Positions 34,991 to 46,237 of a stretch of DNA of 64,000 bases are shown here, piece by piece; position 1 is the first letter of the stretch, and each line of letters begins with the position of its first letter. The notes under the pieces were generated by a model. That model ran no database searches. It was given only the letters and a program-made list of their open reading frames with translations, and was not told the origin of the DNA. Origin of the DNA: Rhizomys pruinosus (taxonomy: Eukaryota; Chordata; Mammalia; Rodentia; Spalacidae); the NCBI GenBank assembly GCA_009823505.1, contig VZQC01005680.1, positions 6,488,616 to 6,552,615 on the forward strand, read 5' to 3'. The position numbers and the translations under genes are program-made.

Positions 34991-35697
34991 AGCTTAAAGT
35001 TTATTGGGAACCCAGAGATTTCTGGGACACTCATTGGTCACATAAAGATTATTACTAAAAAGTTTTAAATAAATAAAAGAATACACCATGTATTCTAACT
35101 TTACCAGGCTATGTACCTTGTGTCAATTACTTAATGAGAGAAAATTTTCCTTTATAGAAGTACTCCAGTTGATAAATTCACAAGAAATACTATAATAGAA
35201 TGTAGTCATTTTATAGCTCCCTGAGAAAATTGAACTACTTTTGATTTCTAATTATCATTGATTTCTAATGTCACAGAAAAATAAAGTGACTGGTTTATGT
35301 CATGCTATCTAATGGAACTACAAACAATGAACTATTCTTGCCCAAATGGCAAGCTTTTACTATTTCAAATTTCTAGCTATAAATATAAAAGCAAGGATCA
35401 AGGGATCTTTAAATCCTACCATAAGAATGCAGATGGCAGGCTTCAGACTATGGGAAATCTTATTTACAAGTGATCCCTTATATTGTGAGATGCTATAAGA
35501 CAGTCTGTCATTTAGAGGTACGTCAAGTCAGGGCAATAGATAGACGTCATCGGGATCCTGATTAGAAGCTCGATTCACTTATAGTTGTGTGTTCAGTCAT
35601 GTAGAAACATTAATATTAGCCAACACATATATACATTTATAACAGCAGGGAAATTTGATTACTGAATAGATATTTAATGATCCTAGGAAATTATTGT
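34991..35697. other. Unassigned AT-rich DNA
   Basis: Nothing recognised. Confidence 0.5.
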
Positions 35698-35706
35698 TAC
35701 TATTTT

Positions 35707-35862
35707 CTTTTTTTTTTTGGTCTTTTTGAGACAGGGTCTCCCTGTAACCCCAGCTGTCCTGGAACTCACTCTGTAGATCAGGCTGAGCTTGAACTCTTAA
35801 AGATCCTCCTGCCTCTGTCTCCCAAGTGCTAGGATTAAAAGCGTGAGCCACCACTCCCTGTG
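35707..35862 (-). mobile_element. B1 SINE
   Basis: Reverse B1 with T-run at left. Flanking words tactatttt at 35,698-35,706 and 35,864-35,872. Confidence 0.95.
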
Positions 35863-36091
35863 ATACTATTTTAAATATAATAATGATTTTATTTTATGGT
35901 TATATTAAAAAACAAAATTCTTCAATGATTAGAAATGCACCCCAAAATCATTAGAGAGGAAAGAACATGGTAAGATGTGAGGAATTTGCTAGAAAATAAT
36001 GCAGGGGTTTAGGAAAGAGAAAAGGTTAAAGATGTAGGTGGAATCAATGTGTTTATAATTTCTGTAGTTGGGTGACAGGCACACAGTTTTT

Positions 36092-36338
36092 TTGTTAATG
36101 AAGTCTTTTTTAAATTTTATTTATTTATTTTATATGTATGAATGTACTGTCTGCATGTAGGTTTGTTTCTGCCCACGGAGGGCAGAAGAGGGTGTCGGAT
36201 TCCCCTGGAATTGGAGTTCTCCTGGAATCGGAGTTACAGAAGATTCTCAGCAACCATGTGGGTGCTGGAGATCGAACCCTGGTCCTCTGCAAGAGCAGTC
36301 AGCACTCTTAACCGCTAGGCTATCTCTCCAGCCCCCAA
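36092..36338 (-). mobile_element. B2 SINE
   Basis: Reverse B2 missing the gtgcacc..gtcgtgcaatg block (gtttgtttctgcccacggag). Target duplication aggcacacagttttt at 36,077-36,091 and 36,339-36,353. Confidence 0.94.
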
Positions 36339-36353
36339 AGGCACACAGTTTTT

Positions 36354-37611
36354 ATCACTGAAATTTGCTAAAATGTAATTCTCCTTAATGAAACCATAAA
36401 ACTTCACTCTGCATTCTGGACCAAGTGTGGGTAGGGAAAGTGGAGAAGGGGAGGGAGCAGGTCAATGGGGCTGTGGTGATTCAGGAAGAGTTAGAGACGT
36501 TTGCCACGTTCTGGTCATATTTTGAATGTAGAATCATGAGGATGTGGTAGTTTGGGTGTGAAAAAAAAAAAAAAAAAAAAAAGAGAGGACCCAATGGTTC
36601 AGTGTCCCAGAGTGGAAGCATGCTGTTAGCATTCATGAACTGGGAAGAGCAGAGGAAGGGAAAGTGAGAGGTGCAGAAAGAGGCAGAAATGCTGAGAGAT
36701 GGCAAGTTTCAGCTGGCTGGTGATATGCAGACAGCCTGTGGGTCCCAGGATCATGGCGTGACACTCTGCCTTCCATGTGAGCAGGCATAACATGACACTT
36801 AGGCTGTCTGAGTAGGACTCAAGTCTTCCTTACAAAGTCCATTTTCCCTAAAGGCAAGGCCAAAGCAGTGGGCAGTGTGTACTTGTCTTTTGTGTGTTCA
36901 TTATCACTCAGGACTTGGGGTACTTGTCTCAAAGAGTTTTAACTATATTAATAGATTTTTATACGAAAAAAGTATCAGAGATTAGCAGCCTGTTGAGAAT
37001 GTAGGAAAAGTTGTGCTGAACTCAGAATGTCCAAACTGCAAATATCTGTATGTTGTAAATAAATGTGCTCAGATTTTTTTCAAATTAAAGTAGTATATTA
37101 CAATAAATTAAAATTGTGTAATTATTGACTATAGTTGTACTTCCCTTTTGTCACTATTTTAAGAACACAATGAAAACTGTGAAATTATTGCTTTATTTAT
37201 GAAACATTTACCTACCTTACAAATGCATCCTCCTTTCATTGTTAAAATTCCAAATATTATCAATAAAGCAATAATATAATAGAATATTTGAATGTTCTCA
37301 TGAATTAACTTTATATAAGGAATTTCTTTTATTCTGTCCCTAATGATAGAAGTGTTTATTGTCTGAGTTCTATTCATGGCACAATACAATTTTATAACCT
37401 TCCTGTACCTAAGTGGTATAAAATGAACATACCATTTCATGTCATAAATGTTACATAGTTTTTAATCTTTGTTTTCAATGCCATGTGAGCTTTTATCAAG
37501 TAGATATTGTGCTTACTAACAATTCCTTTGTTCTATTATAATTTATTTGTGTTACTAAAATACCACCTTTCTCTTTCTCTTTATCTCTCCTTTTCCTCTT
37601 TTTTTTTCCCT
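36354..37611. other. Mostly unassigned; possible MaLR LTR start at 36,544
   Basis: 'tgtggtagtttgggtgtg' at 36,544 resembles a MaLR LTR start but is followed by an A-run (36,560-36,581) and sequence I cannot match. The rest is AT-rich with nothing recognised. Confidence 0.35.
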
Positions 37612-37762
37612 TTTTTTTTTCTCAACAGGATCTCACCATGTAGCTGTGGCTGACCTAGACTTTTCCATGTAGATAAGGTTGGCCTCCAAATCATAGAAAT
37701 ATACCTGCCTTTGCCTCCTAAATGACTGCTGGGATTGAAGGTGTTTGCTACCAAGCTGAGGA
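37612..37762 (-). mobile_element. Old B1-like SINE
   Basis: 'gatctcaccatgtagctgtg', 'aaggttggcctcc' and 'gggattgaaggtg' give a diverged reverse B1. Confidence 0.65.
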
Positions 37763-39391
37763 TCCTCTTATTCTTTTAAGTAGATATTTTTTTAAATTCC
37801 CTTTACTGATTTAACAGTGAGTTTCTAGTTTAAAAGTGTTCATGGAATTATCAAATTATTTTCTGAAAGGTCACGATCCCATTTCTATTCTTTACAGCAA
37901 TGTACTGTACAGATTTGAGTGTATCCTTGCCAACCTTGCCTATATTGTTGAAATATGCTTTAGTGTTATCCCACTGTTCGTTTTTATTCCCCTGATTATG
38001 ACATATAACTTTACTACTGTTATTATTTCCTGTTGTGAACTTGATTTAATGGTGTTTTAATGTTCTTTCTATAATCTTTAAGCCTCCCTCATACTAATCT
38101 TCATCTTGGTTCAACATTTTCCCCAATTTTAGCAGCAAATTATTACTTTAACAAAAAGCTCATAATCAACTTTCTTAATTATGTAAAGCATGATCTGACT
38201 TAAAGATTAATTCTCTTCACAACTTTCCATATACTCTCTGGTCATATAATTTGTTATTTATAATCTAAGGGATTATTTGTTGAGTAAGTTTATCCCAACA
38301 ACCACAGTTATTGTTATTATGACTAAATTTATAGAAGTTTTGCTTTCTTTAGTGTACTAAAACTCACTGACTTCTCATTATAACCCTCTGGCTTAAATAC
38401 TAAGACTAAAGACGTCAAAAGTTCCCATGTAACTGGAAATAGGTCATTAGGCACCATAGATACAAGTATCAAAGGATAGCTACACACACAATGAAAAAGT
38501 TATTGTGTTCTGAGGAAAATGCTAGGAAATGCTGAGGCTAGCAAGAGAAACCACAGAATGTGAGTTGCCGGACCCTATTCTGTCCTTCCGATGCAGCAGC
38601 CTTCCAGCAACCTCTGCCCTTGCCCCTGTTTCTGTGTTCTGTTCAGGGATTTCTCAGTCCTCTATTGTGCAGCACACTGATGCACTATGGGTAAAGTTAG
38701 ACTAAGTCAGGCTGTTGAAAAATTTCGAGATCAGCTATCTGCCACATAAACTCCTCTCGCTGGGTTCTCTCTCTCTTCTGTGGACAAGCAAGGCTGCTAG
38801 GGGATACCTGCCCCTTTACCTGGCAGGCTTTGGCTCATCTGGACTGGGAAGTCCTAACCAGCAAACTCAGCAGATAACCTAGGCCCTTTTGTGAAAAGGT
38901 GTGTAAAGCGCAAACTATGCTACAAAGATACAATTCACTGATTTGTTTTTTATCATCGTTTGCCCAAGTTGTAATCTAAAGTCTGGTATTTGTAAACTAT
39001 ATTCTTTTGTTGAGATTGAAGTTCATGATAACATTTTCTTTTTCTTTTCATTGGCTGAGAAGGTGCTGGAAACTTCTTCAGGGATTGGAATTAATTAAGT
39101 GTCTCCACACAGTGCATGAGTACAGATCTTGCCCTGGACACCTTGTGCTCTAGGTTAGAAAACAAAAAGGTGCTGCTTTCCTCCCCAGGCCTAATAAGAA
39201 TTGCAGCCACATTCTGATGAAGATTGACAGTTCATTTGCTCACAGTCTTGTTTCCTGGGTCTCACAGTTGCTGGGAGGGTACCTAACAGTTAGAAGACAG
39301 TGTCAGGCTCAGAAGGATGAGCTCTCTGATGCACTGGATGTGAAAGTGCTGAGATCCCCATTAGCTAACATGGACCTGTTTGGAATCAATG
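37763..39391. other. Unassigned DNA
   Basis: No element or coding feature recognised over about 1.6 kb. Confidence 0.5.
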
Positions 39392-39398
39392 TAATGGT

Positions 39399-39402
<4 letters not shown>

Positions 39403-39458
<56 letters not shown>

Positions 39459-39595
39459 TTTAGACAAGGACTCCCTATAGCTTCCAGCTGGCCTCAAAAT
39501 CACTACGTAGACCAGGCTGCCTTGAACGCATAGAGATCTGCCTGCTTCTGCCTCCCCAGGGCTGAGATTAAAGGCATGGGCCACCACCACTGGGT
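39403..39595 (-). mobile_element. B1 SINE with (CT)n tail complement
   Basis: (CT)n at 39,402-39,450 followed by a diverged reverse B1. Target duplication taatggtaatt at 39,392-39,402 and 39,596-39,606 encloses both, so the GA microsatellite grew from the SINE tail. Confidence 0.92.
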
Positions 39596-39606
39596 TAATG
39601 GTAATT

Positions 39607-39900
39607 TTCTTACGGGTCATTTTAAAATTCTTTTGCCTGCACTACTCTGTTTATTTAGCTACTTCTGTCATATAAAATATTCCCATCTGTATGTTCTATT
39701 TTACACAGCTCTTATTGTTTAATTTCTATAAGTACTGAAAAACAGTATTTAAAAATTTCCCTGTTTTTGTAACCAAATGCCGTTTGTTTTGCTAGAAAGC
39801 CAAGCAGTGTGAGAAGTATTGTAATGAAAATCAGAGCTTTCTTCCTCAGTACTCCCAGCACTAATGGCCACTATCAGAGATAGTAACAAATAATTTCCCA
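39607..39900. other. Unassigned DNA
   Basis: Nothing recognised. Confidence 0.5.
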
Positions 39901-39901
39901 C

Positions 39902-40112
39902 GGGATTGGATAGATGGCTCAGCAGTAAAGACCACCAGGTGTGCATCCTGAGGACCTGAGTTTAATTCCCGGAACTCATACTGAGTGGCTCGCAAACACC
40001 TGTAACTTCAGCACCCAGGGATCTAATGCTTTCTTTTGGCCTCCAAGGGCACCACCTCCTCCCCCCATACACACATGCACACAATTAAACTATAAAATAA
40101 ATTAAAAAAGAG
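39902..40112 (+). mobile_element. B2 SINE, old
   Basis: Head 'gattggatagatggctcagc', B box gagtttaattcccgg, tail aaaataaatt. Confidence 0.85.
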
Positions 40113-40535
40113 AATAATTTCCCCAAATTGGAGTCATTATTCTCATGCAGATGTAAATGGATATCACAGCTTGTATTCAGTTCTTAACCGGTGAGGAAAG
40201 CACTTTAGTGGAGACTAAGACCGACCCATCAAGATGTATCTGTGTTGCTATTAGTTTTCTACAAATTATTTTTCTACAGAGCTGCAAAGTGTCTGAATAT
40301 CTGAGAAAGGATGGAAGGCCTGGGTGGAAAGCTCTGAGCTGCTCATGAAGGTCATCAGGTCACAGATTTTCACCACTTTTTTTTATCGAGACAAACACTT
40401 CCCACTCTAGTGGGTGTTCTAGTGTTTTTGCCCATGTTTTAGATGAATGTACTCTATCAGACAGGAAAGAGTAAGGCTTGCTTCCTACCCAGCATAAAGG
40501 GACAAGGCTGAGATCCCTATAGCAAAGACAGGCTC

Positions 40536-40700
40536 TGGGCTGATGGGATGGTTCAGTAGACCAAGGCCCTTGCCACTCAGCCTGACAACCTGAGTTCAAT
40601 CCCTGCAATCCATAGGGTGGAAGTAGAGAACAGATTTTGCACCTTGCCTTCTAAACTCCACACTTGATCTGTGGCATGGGCATGTATGAGAATACACACA
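40536..40700 (+). mobile_element. Old B2/ID-related SINE
   Basis: 'gggctgatgggatggttcag' and 'gagttcaatccctgcaatcc' resemble A and B boxes of a diverged tRNA-derived SINE; the tail merges into a CA repeat. Confidence 0.6.
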
Positions 40701-40783
40701 TGTAAACATGCAAATATGCACACATATACACTATACACACATACTCACAAGCACACACACACATACACATACACACACCATAC
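40690..40783. repeat. CA-rich microsatellite
   Basis: Imperfect acacatat/cacaca repeats. Confidence 0.9.
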
Positions 40784-40796
40784 AAATGCACTCACA

Positions 40797-41082
40797 GAGC
40801 TGGAGAGATGGCCTAGCGGTTAAGAGCACCAGCCGCTCTTACAGAAGACCTGGGTTCTATCCCCAGCACCCACACGGCGGCCGAGAACCATCTAAAACTC
40901 CAATTCCAGGAGAACTCCAGTTCCAGGGGAATCTGACACCCTCTTCTGAATTCCAGGAGAACTCTAGTTCCAGGGGAATCTGACACCCTCTTCTGACCTC
41001 CTCGGCATTGCACAACACGGTTGCACAGACCTGCATGCAGACAGTACATTCATACACATACCAAAATAAATAAAATTTAAAA
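40797..41082 (+). mobile_element. B2 SINE with a 47-bp internal tandem duplication
   Basis: B2 with head 'gagctggagagatggcctag'. The 47-bp segment 40,902-40,948 is repeated at 40,949-40,995 with a single difference (ctcc versus ctct). Target duplication aaatgcactcaca at 40,784-40,796 and 41,083-41,095. Confidence 0.96.
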
Positions 41083-41095
41083 AAATGCACTCACA

Positions 41096-41162
41096 AACAT
41101 ATCATACACCACACACACATACACACACCTCCATACACACATACACACACATACACACACAG
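41096..41162. repeat. CA-rich microsatellite
   Basis: Imperfect CACATA repeats, continuing the CA tract into which the B2 inserted. Confidence 0.93.
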
Positions 41163-41877
41163 AAGTAAAGAGATGTAATAAAATTTAACAAGGTGGGTTA
41201 AAAAGAGAAGAAAATTATTGTTTTATGTGAGTGGGGGCTTTGGTCTGAAGGCCCCAATACTTGGGGTCAAGCATCTATTTTTACTGTTGGCTTTAAAGAA
41301 GCATGGACAGCCATGTGTGTGACTGTGAGTACACATGTGGTAGGAGTGCTAGAAATGGAATGGGTGGAATGGGTATGGAGACCCTGCAAGGCTGTCTGTT
41401 GAGATTCTTGCAGGCTGGTCTGCAGCATTGCTTGCCCTAGGTATGGACAAGTCCTTTTCTGGAATGAGGTCCTGGAATTTATGATCTTGTGAAGTAGGTC
41501 AGAGAATTTCTTCTCAGCAAGCTTGAAGATAAGCAGCAGATTAAAATATTTGGAGTTATTTGTGTCTGGTTGTAGGAGAAACCATTACATTTGCCTTAGG
41601 ACCATTGAGGCTGTGGTCTATTGAGGAAAAGCCATGTCTCCCTAGGTGGAGACATACTCTGATCTGTTCCAAATACTGGAGAATTACATACTATTGTCTC
41701 TTCCATAAAATGTTAATCCAACATGGTCTGTAAATCACTTGGCCAGAAGACCACCTCTTAGGAAGGTTAATTAAGCAAAAAAACAAAAACAAAAAACAGG
41801 CTAAGAAGATGGCAGAAATGAATATGCACTGAGAGAGATAATATATTTGTCCTTCCCAGGAGCCTCTGTGTTGTGTA
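41163..41877. other. Unassigned DNA
   Basis: Nothing recognised. Confidence 0.5.
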
Positions 41878-42437
41878 GCTACTATAGCTTCCCTCATGTA
41901 GTAGAGAGCTTCCAACCTGTAGTAGTAGAGAGCTTCTATCCTATAGTAGAGAGCTTCCCTCCTGTAGTAGAGAGCTTCTATCCTGTAGTAGAGAGCTTCT
42001 ATCCTGTAGTAGAGAGTTTCTATCCTGTAGTAGAGAGTGTCTATTCTGTAGTAGAGAGTTTCTATCCTGTAGTAGAGAGCTTCTATCCTGTAGTAGTAGA
42101 GAGCTTCTATCCTGTAGTAGAGAGATTCTATACTCTAGTAGTAGAGAGCTTCTATCCTGCAGTAGAGAGCTTCTATCCTGTAGTACAGAGCTTCTATCCT
42201 GTAGTACAGAGCTTCTATAATGCAGTAGAGAGCTTCTATCCTGTAGTAGAGAGCTTCTATCCTGTATAGAGAGCTTCTATCCTGTATAGAGAGCTTCTAT
42301 CCTGTAGTGCAGAGCTTCTATCCTGTAGTAGAGAGCTTCTATCCTGTAGTAGAGAGCTTCTATCCTGTAGTACAGAGCTTCTATCCTGTAGTGCAGAGCT
42401 TCTATCCTGTAGTACAGAGCTTCTATCCTATAGTGCC
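41878..42437. repeat. 21-bp minisatellite, about 26 units
   Basis: Tandem array of the unit gtagtagagagcttctatcct with units of 18, 21 and 24 bases and scattered point changes. Because most unit lengths are multiples of three, it creates an open frame of a seven-residue repeat (VVESFYP) at 41,847-42,269; this frame has no other support. Confidence 0.96.
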
Positions 42438-43103
42438 ATTTCCCAGATAAAGGATTTTTAGATCATATTGAGGAGAAAGAAATCTCCCACATATTGTACA
42501 CTGATTGAGGTGGCAGAAAGTCTAATACCCTGCACACTGCTTAAAACCTTGAAAATAAGAATCATTCTTGTGTTCCATAACCTGACTCAGGCAATAATGG
42601 GGCTGGGTGGGGGTGGGGGTGGGAGACAGCAGGGCTGAAGGGCAACTTGCTTCTGAAGTCTGCAGTTGGGGGGATCATTTTCTGACTCCCAACCATACTT
42701 AACCTGTTACTCCACGATTGATCAAGTTTAGATACTAGTTAATAGCTTCTTTTTACAGAAAATGTGGGTTCCCTCTCTGACATAATTCTTCATGGGTGCT
42801 TTTCTTTGCCTTCATCAGTATTACCAAATTCTCGCCAGATTGAGACGGATGTTTCTGCTGCACACCTTCTTGGACTTCTCTGGGAAATCCGCGGTGCTGC
42901 CCACCCTTCCCTGACAGGCTCTGATCCCGAGTCCCATTCCCTTTGAATTGGTTCTTACCTCTGACTTTCCTCAGCACATCTTCCATTAGCTTCCTGAGGG
43001 GACGAAGAGAGGAAGGTTTGGGCCTGTGCAGTGTCTTCCTTTACATCCAGAATACCTGACTTGATTCTTACCCCCTGTCTCTTCTGATTTGACTTAGATT
43101 TTC
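42438..43103. other. Unassigned DNA with G-rich motif
   Basis: G-rich motif at 42,599-42,623 (four or more G runs on the plus strand). Overlapping open frames at 42,753-42,986 (minus) and 42,764-42,946 (plus) match nothing I know. Confidence 0.5.
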
Positions 43104-43117
43104 TGTCTGGAAGTTTT

Positions 43118-43359
43118 GTTTTGTTTTATATTTTTTAATTTTTTTAATTTATTCTTGTATGTGTATGAATGTACTGTCTGCATGTAGGTTTGTGCACCCG
43201 TGTTGTGCAATGCCGCGGAAGTCAGAAGAGGGCGTTGGATTCCCCTGGAACTGGAGTCAAAGACGGTTCTCAGCTGCCATGTGGGTTCTGGGGATGGAAC
43301 CTACATCCTCTGCAAGAACAGTCAGTGCTCTTAACCACTAGGCCATCTCTCCAGCCCCG
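43118..43359 (-). mobile_element. B2 SINE
   Basis: Reverse B2 lacking the second CCAGG block (ctggaactggagtcaaagac). Target copies tgtctggaagtttt (43,104-43,117) and tgtctggaaatttt (43,360-43,373). Confidence 0.95.
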
Positions 43360-43373
43360 TGTCTGGAAATTTT

Positions 43374-44674
43374 AAAGATGTTGATTTGTTTTGGTTTTTC
43401 ACATGTCATATGATAGAATGGATCCTTTCCTTTTCCTGGTCTGAGACCATCAAGACTTCTTTTATTCTGTGAATCTCTGCTCAACGAAGAAAGCATTTTA
43501 AGTTCTTTTTAATGATCTTTACGATTTATTATTTTTCTTACTTTCAAAACTGCCCTGTGGCCATCTAGAGCTTCGTGTACGGTGTGCTAATTCTCTTCCC
43601 TCTGTTATTTCACGTGTTGGTCAAATTTATGTCCAAAATTGTATTCATTCTTTTAAACTTTGCTATAATCATTTTAATTCAAGAAAGCTCTTTTATGCTT
43701 TTTTTCTGATCTCTTCTGTATCATCTTCTGTTACGATGGATTTGATAGCATATCTATGGTAATAGCAGTAAAACACTGTCTGCTTCATTTTCTTAATTTT
43801 AAATTTATTTTTTACTTTACATATATGAGTATTATGCCTGCGCAGGATCCAGAACTTTCCTTTTGTCTTCTGTCTCCTGCCTTTACAAGTCTTTATTCTA
43901 GGTTCAATAATGCTTCCCCTGTGGAGATATAAATGCTTGGACACAACTAAGTTTATGAATACTGTTCTATGATTGTGATGTCTCATATTACAGGCTCAGT
44001 CTTCCCTGGGAAAAGGTAAGAATAAATCAGGATCCCAGCAATCAGGAGCCAGGAAAGTATATACTATATTAGATATAATCTATAAAGTTTAAAATACAGA
44101 AATTAGGTCATTTAGACAATAAATAATTTCTTATTTTCAGTTCCATGACTTACTAATAGTACCCTGAAGTTTCTTAAATGTTTTTATTCCCCCCAGTTCT
44201 TATTGATGATCTTTGTGTGCCAGGAACCAGGTGAGGTGTTTTATAATTGATCTCACTTAGTTTCACCTACACTCAGTTGGACAAGGAAAGTTAAAGATCA
44301 TTAGACCTTTACAGGATGCAGTGAACTATGCAACGGTCTTCCAGTTTTTTCCCCAATTGCTTTGTCTTCCAACCTCCATGTAGTCAAAGATGTGTACACA
44401 ATCCAGACCTCTCATTCCTCTTTCTAGAAACCTAGTCCCTTTCTAGGGGCAAAGCTCAGCTGTCTCTGGCCCTTGAGAAATTCCCCTGTCTAGAACAGGC
44501 CTCCATCTCACCCATCTCATGTCAGTCAATGGAGACAGCATAGCCAAGGCTTTCAGATGTTTCTTCTTCCAGTGAACTATGCTCAGCATTTATTCCTGAT
44601 GCCTCTGTTTATATCCTGCTCATCCATTGGTGTCTTTATGTCAATGCTCAAAGAAAGAAAACAAACCCCAAACC
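43374..44674. other. Unassigned DNA left of the provirus
   Basis: Nothing recognised; no repeat family or exon evident. Confidence 0.5.
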
Positions 44675-44680
44675 TTTCCT

Positions 44681-45122
44681 TGCGGGGGTCGTAGAGAGGT
44701 GGTTGGCAAAGACCACCCTCTCCAGTTTCCTCGCCGCTGAAGATCTTCACTCTGTCGGCCCGTGATGGAGCGGGGCTAGGGAGAGTAAGTGCGCTGCTGA
44801 ACTGAAAGCAACCATGTCAGGGAGTCGAGTCAAGGTGTTACAGCTCAAAAACTCACTTTATTGCAGGTTCACAGAGGTTTATAAGCCGTGCCGGCTTCCC
44901 TACTCAGGTATGTGTCTTTCCCTAATTGGTCCTTTTAGGAGGCTTAATTTACAGGTCCCTAATTAATCCAATCCCTTCCCTTCCTAGCATAGTCCCTAAT
45001 TATCATGTTAGTATGCAGAAACTAGCCTCCCTTGCTCGATGGGCGGGGGTGAGTTCGCGAAACTCTAGCACAGGCTTCCTTTTGTCCTACAGGCCTATCT
45101 TCTCGGCTATTCCATGCCGTCA
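44681..45122 (-). repeat. Provirus 3' LTR
   Basis: 442 bp. On the minus strand: TATA box CTTATAAA at 44,885-44,878 and polyadenylation signal AATAAA at 44,862-44,857, only about 15 bases apart, so cap site and signal lie close together. It ends GACCCCCGCA. Confidence 0.95.
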
Positions 45123-45135
45123 TTTCCCCCTTTTT
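45123..45135 (-). other. Polypurine tract
   Basis: Minus strand AAAAAGGGGGAAA directly before the 3' LTR; primer for plus-strand DNA synthesis in retroviruses. Confidence 0.93.
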
Positions 45136-45182
45136 GTTTTATTTGGCATAGCTCCTGTCTTAGGTTGGTGCTTTTACTGGGC

Positions 45183-46237
45183 TCAGCTCTTACCTGTCTT
45201 TGAGAAGATAGCAGCTTTGGCTATCCCCCATGTCTTAGGTTGGCCCTTACCCGTCTTTGGAGTCTGATGCTGCCTTTTGTAGGTATTGATGAGGGGGAGG
45301 GGCTTATACTTTGCCCGTAAGGCCATTAATTGGACTTCTTCTGCCTGTTTTCTAGTGAACCTTATAACCCGGTTGAGCAAGCAAGGGCCTACCGTGAACA
45401 AAAGCAAAAGAATAATAAGAGGTCTTTCTTCTTTCAAGGCTATTCCTAAGGTCGTCTAGATTCTTTGTAATTACACCGGAGTGGTCTGCGTAAAAGCAGC
45501 ATTCTTCCCCTAAAGCCTGGCATATCCCTCCCTGTTCTAGTGCAAGGAGATCAAGCCCCCTTCTATTCTGAAGGACCATCTCTGCTAAAGAATCCAATGA
45601 TGCCTTCATGTGTCTCAGAGTTATTTCTACCTTTTCTATATCTTCATCTAGTTGCTGTCTGAGCCTCTCGTTCCATTGTTGTGTTAGTGATAGAGCTGTT
45701 CCTCCAGTAGCTGCGCCTGCGATTCCCACTCCTAGTATGCCCGCCAGGGCAAGGGCGGTTCCTATCTCTCTTTTATGTCTAGAAACTGAAAGGCCTCCTG
45801 CTGGGTGGTATAATGCACAAGAGTCATTACTTGTCTTTACAGCTTCTAGGTTGACACAAGGGGTTAGTCCCGGGGCATACATAACATTCCCACTTTCTAG
45901 CATTTAGTCTATCCACCTCCCTTCGGCACTGTTCCCATTGTCCATTGAAGTAACCATCTGCTAATGAGCAGAAATCAGTTTGGAGAGTAGGCCAGACGCT
46001 CTCTGTTGTTCCTTTATTTGAGACAGCCTTGACGACATTTCCAGTAGCGACGTTCACCACTGACCAGATGATGGTGCGAGGCCTGTGTGACTCGTCTGAT
46101 GACTCAGCCTTCCCATGGGGCCATAGGAGTAGAATTCCGATGGCCAGGAGCATCAGATTCATTTCTGTAAGAACAAGGGGATTTACCTTAAGGAGTTCAT
46201 CCTTAGGTTGGGGGTTAAGAAGTTTCAGGGAGGTCAT
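45183..46237 (-). pseudogene. env: env relic: SU start, then TM of gammaretrovirus/type-D kind
   Basis: Envelope precursor remnant. The frame starts at 46,237 (ATG, overlapping the end of pol) with a hydrophobic leader (LMLLAIGILLLW) and an N-terminal SU segment (WSVVNVATGN..., YVCPG). Near 45,900 it switches frame into the C-terminal end of SU (GLTPC), a furin-type site RHKR, the fusion peptide (ALALAGILGVGIAG) and TM with the CX6CC motif (CQALGEECC) preceded by the QNRRGLDLL stretch. Most of SU between these is missing. A second break near 45,420 leads into a third frame with the membrane span (LIILLLLFTVGPCLLNRV) and cytoplasmic tail; the membrane-proximal ectodomain is missing there. CX6CC indicates disulphide-linked SU-TM, as in type D and gammaretroviruses, unlike classical beta envs. 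Not functional. Confidence 0.9.

Noticed and set aside
41847..42269. Repeat protein (VVESFYP)n
   Set aside because: Explained by a minisatellite unit of 21 bases; no transcript signals around it.
41878..42437. CRISPR-like array
   Set aside because: Units are contiguous with no unique spacers, in a rodent genome; it is a minisatellite.
42753..42986. Minus-strand frame as a possible processed pseudogene
   Set aside because: I could not match it to a protein, and there is no A tail or target duplication.
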